From: Acidobacteriaceae bacterium
GTDB taxonomy: Bacteria > Acidobacteriota > Terriglobia > Terriglobales > Acidobacteriaceae
DNA length: 40,160 bases
Assembly (NCBI GenBank): GCA_003133425.1
Contig: PKXI01000257.1
Coordinates: forward strand, 1,124-41,283
Direction of reading: 5' to 3'
The notes under the pieces are model-generated. The model was given only the letters and a program-made list of their open reading frames with translations, ran no database searches and was not told the DNA's origin. Made by a program: the position numbers and the translations under genes. Shown in pieces: positions 1 through 8,398 of this stretch. Numbering within the stretch: position 1 is the first letter of the stretch; each line of letters starts with the position of its first letter.

Positions 1-174
1 AATGCCGCGCCAGGCTTCGGGGACTCGCCCGCTGTGATTAACGGCGCATCTGATTTACTGGTCGAGGTGTTTGGCGTGGCGGGGCGCCATGTCCGCGCAG
101 CCGTGGGGGTGTGCGCGTTACCGCGAAATGCGCTGGTGGAAATTCAAATGACCGTGAGAGTGAAGCAATCATGA
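1..174 (+). CDS. RidA family protein, C-terminal part (5' truncated by window edge)
   Basis: Frame 1 is open from the first base to a TGA at 172-174 and reads as the last 57 residues of a RidA/YjgF/UK114-family protein. The end follows the family pattern: a V-E-V-F-G-V-A-G-R-H-V-R-A-A-V-G stretch, then L-P-R-N-A-L-V-E-I-Q-M-T-V. The arginine before N-A-L and the glutamate in V-E-I are in the places where the family has its carboxylate-binding Arg and conserved Glu. RidA proteins hydrolyse reactive enamine/imine intermediates, and relatives (RutC-like) sit in pyrimidine and ureide degradation operons. The stop overlaps the start of the amidase gene by ATGA, so the two are translationally coupled. 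The start is outside the window. Confidence 0.85.
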   Translation, partial: NAAPGFGDSPAVINGASDLLVEVFGVAGRHVRAAVGVCALPRNALVEIQMTVRVKQS

Positions 175-1115
175 CCGAATACGCGCTATCCGCCGATCCA
201 ACTCATTCGGTCTGGGATCGCTCGCTGAAACCTCGTCTGCACATAGAGCCAGGCGATGAAGTGCAGATTGAGTGCGTGGATGCCAGCGGCGGACAGGCGC
301 GGCCCGGTATGACGGCCGCGGAGTTTCTGACTATCGACCGCACACGCATCCATGCGCTTACCGGCCCCATCTGGATCGACGGCGCCGAACCAGGCGATGT
401 GCTTGAAGTCGAAGTGCTGGCAACTCGTCATAGCGGCTGGGGTTGGTCCAGCGTGATCGATGGGCTGGGCTTTCTCAAGGAGCGGTTTCGTCAGCCCTAC
501 CTTTTCCACTGGGACCTCGAGGGCGAGACCTCCCGTTCAATGGCGCCGGCGGTAGTGCCCTTGCGGCCGTTCCTAGGCGTAATGGGCGTGGCGCGCGCAG
601 ATGACGGTGCCTTTCGCACACGTCCGCCGGGGCCGTTCGGTGGCAATCTCGACGTGCGCGAGCTGTGCGCTGGCTCCACGCTCTATCTGCCGGTCTACAA
701 TCGCGGCGCGCTCTTCAGTTGTGGCGACGGCCATGCCGCACAGGGCGATGGCGAGGTTTGCATCAACGGCATCGAGTGTCCACTTGACGTGACGCTGCGC
801 TTTAGTCTGCACAAGCACCAGGCGCTCACCGGTCCAATAGTGGAGGCTTGCGAAAGCGTCGCACCGGACTCTACTGCGAGCGCCTGGGTAGTCGTAGAGA
901 CTGGTACCGATTTGGCAGAAACAGCGCGCGCCGCCACCAGCCGCATGGTCGATCTGCTGGTGAGCCGATGGGGTTTCACTGAGATTCATGCGTACATCCT
1001 TTGTAGCGTAGCTCTCCGCTTGCGACTGAGCCAAGTAGTAAACGAGCCAGTGCACACCGTAAGTGCCGCGCTCAGCAAGCAAATTCTACCCGAAAGGAGA
1101 CTGTTTCCAGCTTGA
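171..1115 (+). CDS. Acetamidase/formamidase (FmdA/AmdA) family protein
   Basis: A 314-residue protein of the FmdA_AmdA family, cytoplasmic metal-dependent amidases that release ammonia from small amides such as formamide or acetamide. The family signature G-D-G-H-A-A-Q-G-D-G-E-V lies in the second half of the protein, and the N-terminal part shows the usual P-G-D-x-L-E-V-E-V strand. I chose ATG 171 rather than the earlier in-frame start at 111 because it overlaps the RidA stop as ATGA and because the family's N-terminus (an x-H-x-x-W-D motif) begins just after it. The 3' end overlaps the next gene by one base (TGATG). Together with RidA and an HpxZ-like gene this forms a three-gene unit for processing a nitrogenous compound. 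The exact substrate cannot be read from the sequence. Confidence 0.88.
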   Translation: MTEYALSADPTHSVWDRSLKPRLHIEPGDEVQIECVDASGGQARPGMTAAEFLTIDRTRIHALTGPIWIDGAEPGDVLEVEVLATRHSGWGWSSVIDGLGFLKERFRQPYLFHWDLEGETSRSMAPAVVPLRPFLGVMGVARADDGAFRTRPPGPFGGNLDVRELCAGSTLYLPVYNRGALFSCGDGHAAQGDGEVCINGIECPLDVTLRFSLHKHQALTGPIVEACESVAPDSTASAWVVVETGTDLAETARAATSRMVDLLVSRWGFTEIHAYILCSVALRLRLSQVVNEPVHTVSAALSKQILPERRLFPA

Positions 1116-1501
1116 TGACTATCAACGACCCGGATGTTGTGGCGGAATTGCGAGCGCTCTATCCGCGCTATGAGGAGGCGCTCGTTTCGAATGATGTCGA
1201 CACACTGATGGCGATGTTCTGGACGGGGCCTGAGGTGATGCGATTCGGCGTGACGGAGAATCTCTACGGGCCCGAAGAGCTTGCAGCCTTCCGCAAAGGG
1301 CGGTCAGCGGCCAACCTGGCGCGCACCGTTACGAGGCTGGACATAGTGACTTTCGGCCGTGACCTCGCAAGTATCACGTTGGAGTTTGAGCGCTCTTCGG
1401 CCTCAGGCACAGACCGCGGCCGGCAGAGCCAGGCGTGGGTCAGGCTGCCCGAGGGCTGGCGCATTGTCTCGGCCCACGTTTCTCTGCTGCCGCCTTCCTA
1501 G
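1115..1501 (+). CDS. HpxZ/AtzH-like (SnoaL/NTF2-fold, DUF3225) protein
   Basis: A 128-residue protein matching the HpxZ (oxalurate catabolism) / AtzH family. The hallmarks are visible in order: Y-x-x-Y-E-x-A-L-x-S-N-D near residue 15, F-W with R-F-G-x-x-E-N-L-Y-G around residues 35-50, an F-G-R-D-x-A segment, and R-Q-S-Q-A-W-V-R-x-P-E-G-W-R-I-V-S-A-H-V-S near the end. AtzH acts with the amidase AtzE in cyanuric-acid breakdown and HpxZ belongs to purine/oxalurate catabolism. Both families therefore link this island to carboxylated urea derivatives. ATG 1115 overlaps the amidase stop by one base, and TTG 1112 is an alternative start. AAGGAG at 1094-1099 is the likely ribosome-binding site. Confidence 0.82.
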   Translation: MTINDPDVVAELRALYPRYEEALVSNDVDTLMAMFWTGPEVMRFGVTENLYGPEELAAFRKGRSAANLARTVTRLDIVTFGRDLASITLEFERSSASGTDRGRQSQAWVRLPEGWRIVSAHVSLLPPS

Positions 1502-1531
1502 TTACGCCGTTGCTATCGTCAAACCAGCGAG

Positions 1532-2353
1532 CTATTCGGACAAGGTCACAGTTAGCGTCTCTTCTTGACCAGCCTGGAATGCAGCCTCCAATTTCGACGA
1601 AGAGGCGAAGATTTTACCCGCGACATGCCGAGCTGGAAAATGAAATGACAATTCCCTTTCGGCAAACGGCCAAGGCGTCAATCGAAAGTGCCGCGGTCCA
1701 ATTGGCATAACCTGGACTTCGGCCGCAGCTCCATCGTTAAGCGGCAGCGGGTGCAGCAAATGCGCCGGCGATGAAAACGCCACGCAGGTCAACAGCGATA
1801 GATTATCGCAGGCCTGTAACAGCCTGAAGTGCTCTAGAATTGTGCGCTCCGCTTTTTCAATCGCCGTCAGCGAACTGTCCGCAGCGATTGCTTTATGCAG
1901 TCCGCCTTGATATAGCCGCTGACGATCGAGAAATGAGTCCAGCATCTCCAGTCCCGGCGGCGCAATGGTTGAACGGTCCGCGTGCACGGTCAGCAAATTA
2001 TATGTATGCAACGAAATGAGCAGCCCGGCGTAGGGGTCCTCGTCCGCAATGATGCGCACGGCGCGCTCCCGTACCGCAAGATACTCTTCAAAATCGATTT
2101 CCTCGAACGCGGAATACCTGCCGACAAGCTCGGTTGAGAATGCCGAAGGCTTGCCCTCACGCGTGATGGACGGATGCGCATCGCGCGCAGCCCAGCCGTC
2201 GTCATGGCAGGAAATGCCTCGCAGGACCCGCGCGCGCGGGTCCGGTTTGCGAAACTCCGCATTTCCCCATGCGGCCGCAAACTCCCCTGCCAAACGCGCG
2301 TGGTCTGGATGCGTAATCAACCACCAACCCATCGCCGACTCCGCACATAACAT
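1532..2353 (-). CDS. DUF3891 family protein
   Basis: A 273-residue protein that resembles DUF3891. It opens with G-W-W-L-I-T-H-P-D-H-A-R-L-A-G, then I-S-C-H-D-D-G-W near residue 48 and L-L-I-S-L-H-T-Y-N-L-L at about residue 109. The spaced His and Asp residues look like an HD-type metal site, but the family has no firmly assigned function. A strong ribosome-binding site (AGGAGG) sits about 7 bases before ATG 2353 and overlaps the stop of the permease gene, so it is the last gene of the leftward operon. It converges with the HpxZ-like gene, with only about 30 bases between them and no clear hairpin. A function in handling the imported nitrogen compound is inferred only from context. Confidence 0.72.
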   Translation of the reverse strand: MLCAESAMGWWLITHPDHARLAGEFAAAWGNAEFRKPDPRARVLRGISCHDDGWAARDAHPSITREGKPSAFSTELVGRYSAFEEIDFEEYLAVRERAVRIIADEDPYAGLLISLHTYNLLTVHADRSTIAPPGLEMLDSFLDRQRLYQGGLHKAIAADSSLTAIEKAERTILEHFRLLQACDNLSLLTCVAFSSPAHLLHPLPLNDGAAAEVQVMPIGPRHFRLTPWPFAERELSFHFPARHVAGKIFASSSKLEAAFQAGQEETLTVTLSE

Positions 2354-2364
2354 CTATCTTCCTC

Positions 2365-3155
2365 CTATTCGAACGTCTGCGCTCGGCTGGACTCATGCCA
2401 GTTGCGCAGAGCCAACCACTCCAGAAACATGACAATGAAAAAGAACACGAACCCCAGCACAGCTGCCGCAAACACCAGCGCGAACAGGTAGCCTGTCTCC
2501 ATTTGGTTGCTGGCGTATATGATCGCGTAGCCCAGGCCGCCCTCTCCCACGCGCGTCGAGCCCGCAAAGAGCTCGCCTGTGATGCCGCCAATCACGCTGA
2601 TGCCTGCCGAGATGCGTATACCTGTGAATAAGTTGGGCAACGAATTGGGAAGCCTCAGCTTGAACAATATCTGCGCGGGCGAAGCCTTGTACATCAGGAA
2701 CAGGTGAATCAGGTTATCATCCACGCTGATTAGCCCCTGCGTAGTGTTGGCGATGATCGGCGCAAGACAGATTATGAAGGTGAGAATCGTGACCGGAAAA
2801 ATTCCCGCACCTGCCCAATTGATGATCAGTGGAGCAATGGCAACAATCGGCACCGTCTGCAACAGGATTTGTAGGGGTAAAGTGTCTGCCGCAGCCAGCG
2901 CCATTGCGCAAAGATCATGGCCACCGCAATACCCACTACGATGCTCGCCAGTAAGCCGCCTGCGGCCTCCACCGCCGTAATCCGCAACGAGTTCAGCAGC
3001 GAGGGATAGCGATCGCGCAAAGTCATCGCCACAGTGAGTGGACCGGGCAGAATGTATGCCGGTAAATGATTGATCCAAATCACCGCTTGCCAAAGTGCCA
3101 ACAGGCATCCCAGCACAATCACGCTATTGATCGCGATCATGCCCCGGCTCTTCAT
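2365..3155 (-). pseudogene. SsuC/TauC-like ABC transporter permease, frameshifted
   Basis: The coding sequence is split between two frames. From ATG 3155 the first 96 residues read as a normal permease N-terminus (a membrane segment at 8-27, then P-G-P-L-T-V and a second segment). At about 2868-2870 the frame changes, and the rest continues in the next frame as I-L-L-Q-T-V-P-I-V-A-I-A-P-L through to the stop at 2365. One extra A in the AAA run (TTT on the + strand at 2868-2870) would restore a 263-residue protein of normal family length. Family members carry nitrate, taurine, sulfonates or pyrimidine precursors. The start overlaps the ATPase stop by ATGA. Either the gene is dead, or this is a homopolymer error in the assembly. 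Confidence 0.85.
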
Positions 3156-3928
3156 GCCTGATACACCCCCCGTAGTGTCCGCGAAGCCTGTGTCACGATC
3201 TCTTCAAATTCCTTCGATTCGCGCGTCTCGGCGGTGCGCGGCCAGGGAAGATTCACCGGCATCTCGCACTCCAAGCGTCCAGGATGCGCAGCCAGAATCA
3301 AGATCCGAGCGGAGAGAAACACCGCTTCCGCGACGGAGTGCGTGACGAACAGAACCGTCCACTTTTGCTCGGCATAAAGGCGCAGCAGTTCCTCGTTCAA
3401 TCGGTCGCGCGTCATCTCGTCGAGTGCGGCAAAGGGCTCATCCATCAGCAAAATGCGCGGCCTGCTCACTAGCGCGCGAGCGATGGAGACCCGCATCTTC
3501 ATACCGCCGGAGAGTTGCCGCGGATAACTGTGCGCCACATGCCCCAGGCTCACAAGCTCCAGCATTTGCGCCACGCTATCTTTGCGGAACGACCGCGCCG
3601 CATACTCCAATTCCAGCCCCAAGCCCACGTTTTTCTCCACGGTTCGCCACGGCAGCGAGGTCGCATCTTGAAAGATAAAGCTCATCAGCTCGCGTGCATT
3701 CGCGGGAGTCATGCCGTTCACCTCCACCTTGCCATCGCTCACAGGACTCAGCCCGGAGACCAGTTTGAGCAGTGTCGACTTTCCGCATCCGGAGGGACCA
3801 AGAAACGTCACAAATTCACCGCGATCTATTGCAAGGGATATATTCTCCAACGCGATTGCGTTCCCGTACCGTTTGGTTACGCCACGGAAAAGAATCTCCG
3901 GAATGGCGCTGGTTGCCTGCGTCACCAT
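3152..3928 (-). CDS. SsuB/TauB/NrtD-like ABC transporter ATP-binding protein
   Basis: A 258-residue ABC ATPase. It shows Walker A G-P-S-G-C-G-K-S-T-L-L (about residues 45-55), a Q-loop F-Q-D followed by L-P-W-R-T-V-E-K-N-V that is typical of the nitrate/sulfonate/taurine branch, the signature L-S-G-G-M-K-M-R, Walker B I-L-L-M-D-E-P-F-A-A-L-D and the switch His in V-T-H-S. ATG 3928 was chosen because upstream in-frame codons lie deep in the hydrolase gene; from 3928 the overlap with that gene's stop is only 7 bases. An AGGAGAG-like purine stretch precedes it. It should power the neighbouring permease and the lipoprotein at 9871, both of which are frameshifted. Confidence 0.9.
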   Translation of the reverse strand: MVTQATSAIPEILFRGVTKRYGNAIALENISLAIDRGEFVTFLGPSGCGKSTLLKLVSGLSPVSDGKVEVNGMTPANARELMSFIFQDATSLPWRTVEKNVGLGLELEYAARSFRKDSVAQMLELVSLGHVAHSYPRQLSGGMKMRVSIARALVSRPRILLMDEPFAALDEMTRDRLNEELLRLYAEQKWTVLFVTHSVAEAVFLSARILILAAHPGRLECEMPVNLPWPRTAETRESKEFEEIVTQASRTLRGVYQA

Positions 3929-5631
3929 CCCGGCTCTCCTTTCACGGGTAAGTACAATACGGAAGGAAATGAGGCTGAGTGCAGAACCTGCTGCGTTGAC
4001 CGGCTCCGGTTCCAATTGTCCGCAAGTTGCGGCGGCGTATCGGTCGATGGATTACGGTCATAAAGCGGAAAAGCGGAGCTCGCAATCTCCAAACGTAAGC
4101 TCTCACCGGCCGCGAGCACAAATGCGATTGGCTCAAGAGTGAACTCCCATGCATGAACCTTGTCTGCCACATAGTCTGCATCGCGAAAGAGCCAGGAACT
4201 GCGCGCGATGCCGATGCAAAGAAATTCCGTGCGGTCCGCTCCGTTGACGCGCACGATCTTCGCAGTGAAATCCGCATGAGCCGTGGACGTGGCCGCATAC
4301 ATTCGGATGCGCGGCTGTCCGAATATCTCGGTCTCGGACATCACCGGTTCCGAAGTATAGACAAGTAGATTATTCCCGATCTCGAGCGCGGCCTGATCGA
4401 AGGGACCGCTCTGTGCCTTCGGGCCGCCAGGCGACTCAACAGGTACCTCCGGGTCATAAACAAACAAATCGCGGGGCTCGTCGGTTGTTGGCGCATCTTC
4501 TGTCAGCCGGCCGTCGCCTTTGCGCGAATTGGCATTACCCGCACTGTGCAGATAGAGCGGGTACGCAGCATCGGCAGGCCACTCCTCCGCACCGCGCCAT
4601 TCATTCCGACCAAGCACAAAGTATCGAATTAGCGGCTCATCGTTGAGTTCTCCCGCGTCCTTCAGCCAGTGATTGAACCAGCGCAGCAGAATCATATCCG
4701 TATCGAGGTTTGCAGCGTCGCCCAAATTTGCGTCGCCAACACGATCTCCCCACGGGATATGTACCCACGGGCCAGCGACCAGATATTGATTCGTCCGTGC
4801 AAATTCGCTGTCCGCGCCATGGCACAATGCAACGTATCCGGCGATGGATCCTTCGAGATACGTGTCGAACCAGCCTGCAATGTGCAACGCTGGAATCTGG
4901 ATCCGATCGAGTCGTGTACTGATGCCCTGCGCAGTCCAGTACTCGCCCGGTTCGCGATGCGAAATCCAGTCGCGTACATAATAGGGCAGCGACGGGTCGG
5001 CGATTGCTGGATGCGCACCGTACGGAACGTGCGCAGCCTGCGCACGGATGTTGGCCCACGCAGCTTCCAATCGATCGCTTGCCTCGTGCAAACCCCTGCG
5101 CCGCGCATCCTCGCGCAACATCTGAATGCCCCATCCTAAAGTCGAATTCAAGCGCAGCGCCCCATGATGATAGAACCAGCCGTGATAAAGGTCGGCCGCG
5201 GTCATGTGCGGAGCAATGCACAGCAGGCCTTCCGGCTGTTCGGCGGCTGCGAGCAATTGCGTCGCACCTTGATACGAAAAGCCGTACATACCGATACGGC
5301 CATTCGAGGCTGGATGCGCGCACAGCCATGCAACCGTTTCCGCGCCGTCGCGGCCCTCGTGACGAAAGGGATAGAAATTTCCCGACGAGCCGCCACGTCC
5401 GCGCACATCCTGGATGACCACATGATATCCGTGGCGCGCAAACCACACAGGGTGCGCGTAGACCACCGTCGAAGCAATATCGCGCCCGTACGGCTGACGC
5501 ATCAGCAACGTCGGCCATGGCCCTTCGCCCGCGGGATAGTAATGATCGGAAACAAGCGTAATCCCGTCACTGAGCCGGCACTCGACTCCGCGTTCCAGGC
5601 GAATTCCGTTTCCGCTGTCGATCAGGGCCAT
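3922..5631 (-). CDS. CocE/NonD family hydrolase (X-Pro dipeptidyl-peptidase S15-like)
   Basis: A 569-residue alpha/beta hydrolase of the CocE/NonD (peptidase S15) family. The catalytic serine elbow G-F-S-Y-Q-G puts the nucleophile at Ser119. Upstream are Q-P-Y-G-R (46-50) and the D-V-R-G-R-G-G-S-S-G segment (75-84) diagnostic of the family. A H-I-A-G-W-F-D-T motif in the middle carries the likely acid Asp, and the C-terminal third is the jelly-roll domain. Members cleave esters or amides (cocaine esterase, glutaryl-7-ACA acylase, X-Pro peptidase). No signal peptide is visible, so it is probably cytoplasmic. It starts 3 bases after the creatininase-family stop and overlaps the ATPase start. 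A role in opening an imported amide or ester is inferred. Confidence 0.88.
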   Translation of the reverse strand: MALIDSGNGIRLERGVECRLSDGITLVSDHYYPAGEGPWPTLLMRQPYGRDIASTVVYAHPVWFARHGYHVVIQDVRGRGGSSGNFYPFRHEGRDGAETVAWLCAHPASNGRIGMYGFSYQGATQLLAAAEQPEGLLCIAPHMTAADLYHGWFYHHGALRLNSTLGWGIQMLREDARRRGLHEASDRLEAAWANIRAQAAHVPYGAHPAIADPSLPYYVRDWISHREPGEYWTAQGISTRLDRIQIPALHIAGWFDTYLEGSIAGYVALCHGADSEFARTNQYLVAGPWVHIPWGDRVGDANLGDAANLDTDMILLRWFNHWLKDAGELNDEPLIRYFVLGRNEWRGAEEWPADAAYPLYLHSAGNANSRKGDGRLTEDAPTTDEPRDLFVYDPEVPVESPGGPKAQSGPFDQAALEIGNNLLVYTSEPVMSETEIFGQPRIRMYAATSTAHADFTAKIVRVNGADRTEFLCIGIARSSWLFRDADYVADKVHAWEFTLEPIAFVLAAGESLRLEIASSAFPLYDRNPSTDTPPQLADNWNRSRSTQQVLHSASFPSVLYLPVKGEPGW

Positions 5632-5633
5632 CT

Positions 5634-6331
5634 TTAAGCGCCGTGCCTTGGTTCGAAATTGAACATTGCAACCAGCAGCTCCGCGATGCGCGCTGCTGCG
5701 TCATTCGACCATCGTTCGCCGTTTTCCGCACTTGCCGCCGTCGGATCGCCCAATACCCCGCTCGGCGCAATATCTTTGGTAAGCCACGCGAAGTTAGCTG
5801 ATGACGCTTCAGGCTTGAGCAATTCCGGCTGATCCACGCGAGCGATGTAATTCGTCGTGTACTCTTTGGGATGCACCAGAGTGGGTGTCGCGTGCAGCAG
5901 ATATGCCGTCTCGATTTCACCGGCGTGAAAACCATACGTCCGCTCCTGCTCGCTCACTCCATCAAATGCCACTCCGGGCGAACCGAACAACGAGAACGTG
6001 CGCAGTTCGAATTCTGCGCGCAAATCGCGGGCCAGCACGTCTACAAGTGATGTGTTCCCGCCGTGCGTGTTGTAGAGAACGATCTTCTTGAATCCACCGG
6101 TTGCGATACTCGCGCCCAGGTCGCGCACAACTGAACAAAATGTTTGCGCGCTCACCGAGAGCGTTCCCGGAAATCCAATATGCTCGTTGCTTTTTCCATA
6201 GCACACCGGCGGCAGCGCGTAGATAGGCAATTCGGCAGGCACCAACACCAGCAGCGTTGTGGCGCGCGGCAGTGCGTCTACCTGCTTCCATGTCAGGTAG
6301 GCAAAATTGCGTTCATCTGGAATCCACGTCT
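5634..6331 (-). pseudogene. Creatininase-family protein remnant, no start codon and internal deletion
   Basis: The frame from about 6320 down to 5634 encodes a creatininase-family (creatinine amidohydrolase / MftE-like) protein. Recognisable parts are an N-terminal Y-L-T-W-K-Q-V-D-A-L-P, V-C-Y-G-K-S-N-E-H-I-G-F-P-G-T-L, Y-N-T-H-G-G-N and F-H-A-G-E-I-E-T-A. Two things are wrong. First, the stretch T-L-L-V-L-V-P-A runs straight into E-L-P-I-Y-A-L-P-P, so the usual family segment with E-Q-H-G-P-H-L-P (about 35 residues including metal ligands) is absent although the frame stays open. Second, no ATG, GTG or TTG lies in frame before the family N-terminus. The only in-frame start is GTG 6248, inside the truncated core, giving 204 residues against about 250 for the family. 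It is probably inactive. Confidence 0.72.
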
Positions 6332-7693
6332 TTACCGTGTCACCGCCTGTTTTTTGAAGCTGATCATCTTGCCCGGATTCAGCAGCCCGCGCGGATCATA
6401 CCGCTGCTTTGCCAGCAACTGAATGTTGTCTGGGCGAAACCTGCCGCCGTCCTCCAGGTAATTCACGTGCGGATTGGCGACAAAAACTCCTATCGATCTG
6501 CAATAGGTAATCATGTCGTTCAATCGCTCCTCGGTTGTAAAACGCACCACGGGAATTGCGCCAGGAATTACAACACTATCGCCGTTCTTCATGAATTCGA
6601 TATGAAAGAGAATCTCCAGGCCGTATCGCTCGCGCAACAGGCAAAATTGTTCACGACACTCGGTAGCCGAAAATCCGCACTGCAAATACGTGTACGCAGG
6701 ATCGGCCTTCATAGCCCACAAGGTAGTGTGGTTCCACGTGTAGTCACTCAGCAGTGGCTGCGTACGCGGTCCCTCGTACGGCCCCGCAAACGTCACCTCC
6801 CCGCCGGCCGTCTCAGCCGCAATGCATAGCGCTTCAAGCTGCGCAGTCGCAATCATGATCAGCACCAGTGCCTTGTCGGCCCTCACGAGTTGCTTGATTG
6901 GAACAAAGGATGAAGGGATGGGCCATTCGAAGACCGTGGCCAACCGCTTGGTCCAAGCAGCGTCCGTCGCAATGGACTCAGTAAAGCTGAATGCCTTCTC
7001 GAATGTATCGAAGGCCGCCGTCAACTGCGTCCATTCGACGGCGGCCGCCAATGCAAACCAGATGCGCGTAAGCACGCCGTTGGTGCCCCACGCATGCAGA
7101 ATCTCATGCACCGCCGCACCTTCGTGCAGCACCACGCGCGACTCCTCTTCCATGGTCACCACCTCGAATGCCCGCACCGTATCGAAGTCGCGCAGCCCGC
7201 CGTGAGCCACCGAGCCGATGCCGCCCGAGCCGCCCGCGAGAAATCCGCCCACTGAGGCCTTTACCAGCGTGGACGGATACATGCGCAGCTCCCAACCCTT
7301 CTTGCGCGCCTCAGTCTCCAACACTCCAAGGCGCAGCCCTGGCTGGCACACAGCCACTCCATCCGGAGTAATCTCTTCCAGCTTGTCCATCAGCGAGAGG
7401 TCGAGCACGATGCCTCCTTCGAGTGGTACGCACTGCCCATAATTGCCCGTGCCAGCGCCGCGCACAGTCACTGGAACCCGATGCTCGCCGGCAAATCGGA
7501 GCACAGCCAGAACCTCGTCCACGCTCACCGACTGCACGGCCACGTCGCCATTCTTGCCTGCCAACAACGGGCGCAACACCGGCGAATACCAATAGAAGTC
7601 ACGTGAAAGGCGATCGAGCACCGCCGGCGCCGTGCACACACGCGCTCGATCAGCGATAACTTCAGACAGATCTGCTGCAAGCGAGTCCAGCAT
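6332..7693 (-). CDS. FAD-binding oxidoreductase (GlcD-like, PCMH-type FAD domain)
   Basis: A 453-residue flavoprotein. The PCMH FAD-binding domain spans about residues 45-215, with V-R-G-A-G-T-G-N-Y-G-Q near 78-88, V-L-D-L-S-L-M-D-K-L and, further on, S-V-G-G-F-L-A-G-G-S-G-G-I-G-S. The end, Y-D-P-R-G-L-L-N-P-G-K-M, is the usual C-terminal motif of GlcD / D-lactate dehydrogenase-type oxidases. It has no signal peptide. The likely reaction is oxidation of a 2-hydroxy acid or similar breakdown product, though the substrate is not deducible. ATG 7693 is the only sensible start. It lies between the deaminase and the creatininase remnant in the leftward operon. Confidence 0.87.
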   Translation of the reverse strand: MLDSLAADLSEVIADRARVCTAPAVLDRLSRDFYWYSPVLRPLLAGKNGDVAVQSVSVDEVLAVLRFAGEHRVPVTVRGAGTGNYGQCVPLEGGIVLDLSLMDKLEEITPDGVAVCQPGLRLGVLETEARKKGWELRMYPSTLVKASVGGFLAGGSGGIGSVAHGGLRDFDTVRAFEVVTMEEESRVVLHEGAAVHEILHAWGTNGVLTRIWFALAAAVEWTQLTAAFDTFEKAFSFTESIATDAAWTKRLATVFEWPIPSSFVPIKQLVRADKALVLIMIATAQLEALCIAAETAGGEVTFAGPYEGPRTQPLLSDYTWNHTTLWAMKADPAYTYLQCGFSATECREQFCLLRERYGLEILFHIEFMKNGDSVVIPGAIPVVRFTTEERLNDMITYCRSIGVFVANPHVNYLEDGGRFRPDNIQLLAKQRYDPRGLLNPGKMISFKKQAVTR

Positions 7694-7730
7694 GGGGAAG
7701 GCCTCTCAGATCAACTACGTTTCCAAATTG

Positions 7731-8327
7731 TTATTTTCGTTTTCGTGTAGTCCAAAGACGAAAAGCTTTGAGCATTCGGGGATCGGTAAACAAGGCGTAG
7801 CACCGGTCGCGCATTACAGGGCCGTCCACTACGCATCTCATGTCGCTGCGCGCGGCCACCTCCGTCGCAGGAATCAGAATCTGGTTACAGTGCTTGTTTG
7901 CGTCTGCGATCGTCGCGCCGTAGACCACGCGATCAAGGCCAGCCCACAACGCCGTGCTCATGCACATGGGGCAGGGTTCGCAAGTGCTGTAGAGCGTGTA
8001 GCCTGCCAGCGAAATCTGCTTGAGCCGCTTGGTTGCCAGGCGAATCGCGCGTACCTCAGCGTGTGCGCTTGGATCCAACTCCTGCTTCACCATGTTTAGC
8101 GCGCGTAGCAGCACTTTTCCGGATTTTGTATGAACAATGGAAGCACCGAACGGGCGAGGACGTGCCGTACGAAGGGAACGCGCCGTGAAGGCCGCGAGCG
8201 CGGCCATTTGTTCCAGATCAACGGACGGCAGTGGAGCTGGGTTTCGAAACGGGCCGCGAAGCCTCTTCCCTTTTCCGGCTGGAGCGCGTCTGGCGTTGAA
8301 AACAACTCCCATACTCGAAATTAGCAT
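7731..8327 (-). CDS. Cytidine/guanine deaminase-fold zinc enzyme
   Basis: A member of the CDA/dCMP-deaminase superfamily. Counting from the longest possible start (ATG 8360), the zinc site is H-A-E-V at residues 100-103 and P-C-P-M-C at 129-133, with P-F-G-A at 70-73 before it. D-P-S-A-H-A-E-V-R-A-I-R resembles guanine deaminase and related nucleobase deaminases more than tRNA adenosine deaminase. Start choice is uncertain: ATG at 8360, 8327 and 8312 are all in frame, and the conserved domain only begins about 50 residues in. The basic, poorly conserved N-terminus may not be translated. It heads the leftward operon and faces the amidase gene across a very short gap. A nucleobase or aminated heterocycle as the pathway's entry compound would fit. 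Confidence 0.85.
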   Translation of the reverse strand: MLISSMGVVFNARRAPAGKGKRLRGPFRNPAPLPSVDLEQMAALAAFTARSLRTARPRPFGASIVHTKSGKVLLRALNMVKQELDPSAHAEVRAIRLATKRLKQISLAGYTLYSTCEPCPMCMSTALWAGLDRVVYGATIADANKHCNQILIPATEVAARSDMRCVVDGPVMRDRCYALFTDPRMLKAFRLWTTRKRK

Positions 8328-8398
8328 GAGGCACCGCCCCCGCGCCCCATAAAAATTCACTTATACCGGCGTTGATTTCAGATCGTTACAATTTCCTT

